DNA from: Deltaproteobacteria bacterium
Lineage (GTDB): Bacteria; Desulfobacterota; Desulfobacteria; C00003060; C00003106
DNA: 5,635 bases
Direction of reading: 5' to 3'
Assembly: GCA_019314005.1 (NCBI GenBank)
Contig: JAFDAE010000151.1
Location: 1-5,635 of the forward strand
Shown here: positions 4,414-5,635 of the stretch, piece by piece
How positions within the stretch are numbered: the stretch's first letter is position 1
Layout: each line of letters starts with the position of its first letter
Notes under the pieces: generated by a model
Seen by the model: the letters and a program-made list of their open reading frames with translations, nothing else
The model's database searches: none
Told to the model about the DNA's origin: nothing
Made by a program: the position numbers and the translations under genes

Positions 4414-5635
4414 TTATTCTTTTGGTTTTAAGTGATCCGGCACAACCACCATTTTAAGAATAATAGGCTTTAAAAAGCTCCACGTCATTCCGATCTTGTA
4501 TTCTTCTTCAAGATCTCTGAGCGCATCCCAGCAGTTGTGGCACGCGGAAACCACAAATTTTGCCCCGGTGTCCAGAATCTGATCGCGCTTGACCCTCAAG
4601 CCTATGTTTCTTTGTTCTCGGTAACGCCCCAACGCATTCATGCCGCCACCTCCGGAGCAACAGAAATTCTGCTCACGGTTTTGAGCCATTTCGCGGAAAT
4701 CCTCTGCTATGTAAGGCATAATTTTTCTGGTAACTTCAGCCAGCCCGGCATTTCTGACATAATTGCATGGGTCCTGAAGTGTTACCGGTTCTTTAATCTT
4801 TTTGGAAGGGTCTAACTTGAGTTTTCCATTTTCCAGCACCTCTAATAGCCATTCAACATAATGCTGTGTTGGGACAGGCGTATCTCCACTTTTTATGCCG
4901 GCCCAATATGGACCTTCGGTAACCGTGGCCCGGTGCGCGTGGCCGCATTCGGTTACTACCATTCTCTTTGGTTTGAGCCGCTCCATTGCCTCAAAAACCG
5001 ATTCCACCTGCATCTTGCAACCCGCCCAGTCACCGGCAAACATCACCAGACTCGTCTCTTCCCATCCATCGCTTGGAACTGTCCAGTTCTCACCGGTTAA
5101 GTGGAACAAAATCGCGGCCTCTGCAATATCCTCCGGATAATGTTTCGGTTCTCGAGCATTTATTGTGTATAGAATATCCGCGTTCTCTTTATCAACAGGG
5201 ATGTTCAGGCCGGGCCAATCTTCCTCATACTCCTCTGCCATCCACTCACAAGTCTCAACAAAATCTTGTACGGTAACATCCATCTGAGCCTTGTATACCC
5301 AATGCATCCCTGATCCGATTTTCAATTCATACGGAACAAAGCCCTGTGAAAAACATAGCCCTCTGAGGTAACTCATCATAACGCCCATGTCGATCCCGTG
5401 AGGACAATACATTCCGCACCGATTGCAGCAGGTACACTTTCCCCATGCCGTATCCATGCAAGACTGCATAAACGTGTTATCTACGTTCCCCTTTTTCTTT
5501 ACCAATTCGCCAAGGGTAGATTGTATTTTATACGAAGGTACCTGCTCCGGGTCATTGTCATTTGCGATATAAAAATGGCAGGCATCCGCGCACATGCCGC
5601 AATGGGCACAAATCTTAAGCCATGTCTTTAGGCGG
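4414..5635 (-). CDS. tmcB: TmcB-like iron-sulfur CCG-domain (HdrD-type) protein, 5' end missing
   Basis: At least 406 residues are visible and the frame stays open to the window edge. The ATG at 5595-5593 is not the start: it lies inside a cluster motif, [11 protein letters not shown], whose first two cysteines are upstream of it. A second Cx2Cx2Cx3CP motif (C67, C70, C73 and C77, counting from the first complete codon at 5634) makes a pair of [4Fe-4S] sites like bacterial ferredoxins. The C-terminal half carries an HdrD/HdrB-type CCG domain: C290, C325-C326 in FCCSGGGG, and C365/C368 in ACHNC. A more degenerate earlier copy has C206 and ECGHAH near 229-234. CCG domains in heterodisulfide reductase bind a special iron-sulfur cluster. 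Relatives are TmcB, HmcF and DsrK; the adjacent tetraheme c3 favours TmcB. It probably sits on the cytoplasmic face of a membrane complex and is co-transcribed with the cytochrome gene. Confidence 0.85.
   Translation of the reverse strand, partial: RLKTWLKICAHCGMCADACHFYIANDNDPEQVPSYKIQSTLGELVKKKGNVDNTFMQSCMDTAWGKCTCCNRCGMYCPHGIDMGVMMSYLRGLCFSQGFVPYELKIGSGMHWVYKAQMDVTVQDFVETCEWMAEEYEEDWPGLNIPVDKENADILYTINAREPKHYPEDIAEAAILFHLTGENWTVPSDGWEETSLVMFAGDWAGCKMQVESVFEAMERLKPKRMVVTECGHAHRATVTEGPYWAGIKSGDTPVPTQHYVEWLLEVLENGKLKLDPSKKIKEPVTLQDPCNYVRNAGLAEVTRKIMPYIAEDFREMAQNREQNFCCSGGGGMNALGRYREQRNIGLRVKRDQILDTGAKFVVSACHNCWDALRDLEEEYKIGMTWSFLKPIILKMVVVPDHLKPKE

Noticed and set aside
4004..5635. Assignment of the redox pair as DsrK and DsrJ
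   Set aside because: DsrJ is a triheme protein with unusual ligands, while this cytochrome has four CxxCH motifs and c3-type distal histidines; the Tmc assignment fits better, though the CCG protein alone would not decide it.

Overview
The window looks like chromosomal DNA of an anaerobic, sulfate-reducing member of the Desulfobacterota (the former deltaproteobacterial sulfate reducers). The main reason is the right end, where a CCG-domain iron-sulfur protein resembling TmcB lies next to a tetraheme class III cytochrome c3 resembling TmcA. Together these are parts of the Tmc transmembrane redox complex known from sulfate reducers. The dense palindromic intergenic repeats and the J-domain/MinD-type ATPase fit such a genome but do not prove the lineage. 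No species is assigned.

Layout, left to right. Positions 1-381 hold no gene. They contain a possible repeat fragment at the window edge (1-117), a long imperfect palindrome centred on position 189 (117-261), and a good sigma70-type promoter (316-344). This promoter serves a radical SAM protein of the COG0731 type with a C-terminal winged helix (382-1320, +). Positions 1321-1663 hold a nested inverted-repeat element (1413-1631) around a degraded fragment of a four-helix-bundle (23S rRNA intervening-sequence type) protein gene. Next comes a J-domain/MinD-like ATPase fusion (1664-2890, +). A palindromic repeat (2911-2978) fills the gap between this gene and the convergent gene for a signal-peptide-bearing, probable outer-membrane beta-barrel protein (2996-3763, -). 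Upstream of that gene are its promoter and a 13-bp GC-rich hairpin (3966-3998). Beyond these, also on the minus strand, are the tetraheme cytochrome (4004-4393) and the TmcB-like protein (4414 to the window edge, 5' end missing).

The two redox genes read tmcB-like then tmcA-like with a 20-bp gap, so they are very likely co-transcribed. The inferred role is electron exchange between periplasmic cytochrome c3 and cytoplasmic or membrane iron-sulfur centres. The membrane subunits must lie outside the window if present. The other genes show no obvious functional link to each other.

The most unusual material is non-coding or at gene junctions. It includes the 145-bp palindrome whose mismatches are largely G.U-compatible on one strand only, the inverted-repeat element with a decayed four-helix-bundle gene, and the J-domain fused to a ParA/MinD-type ATPase.
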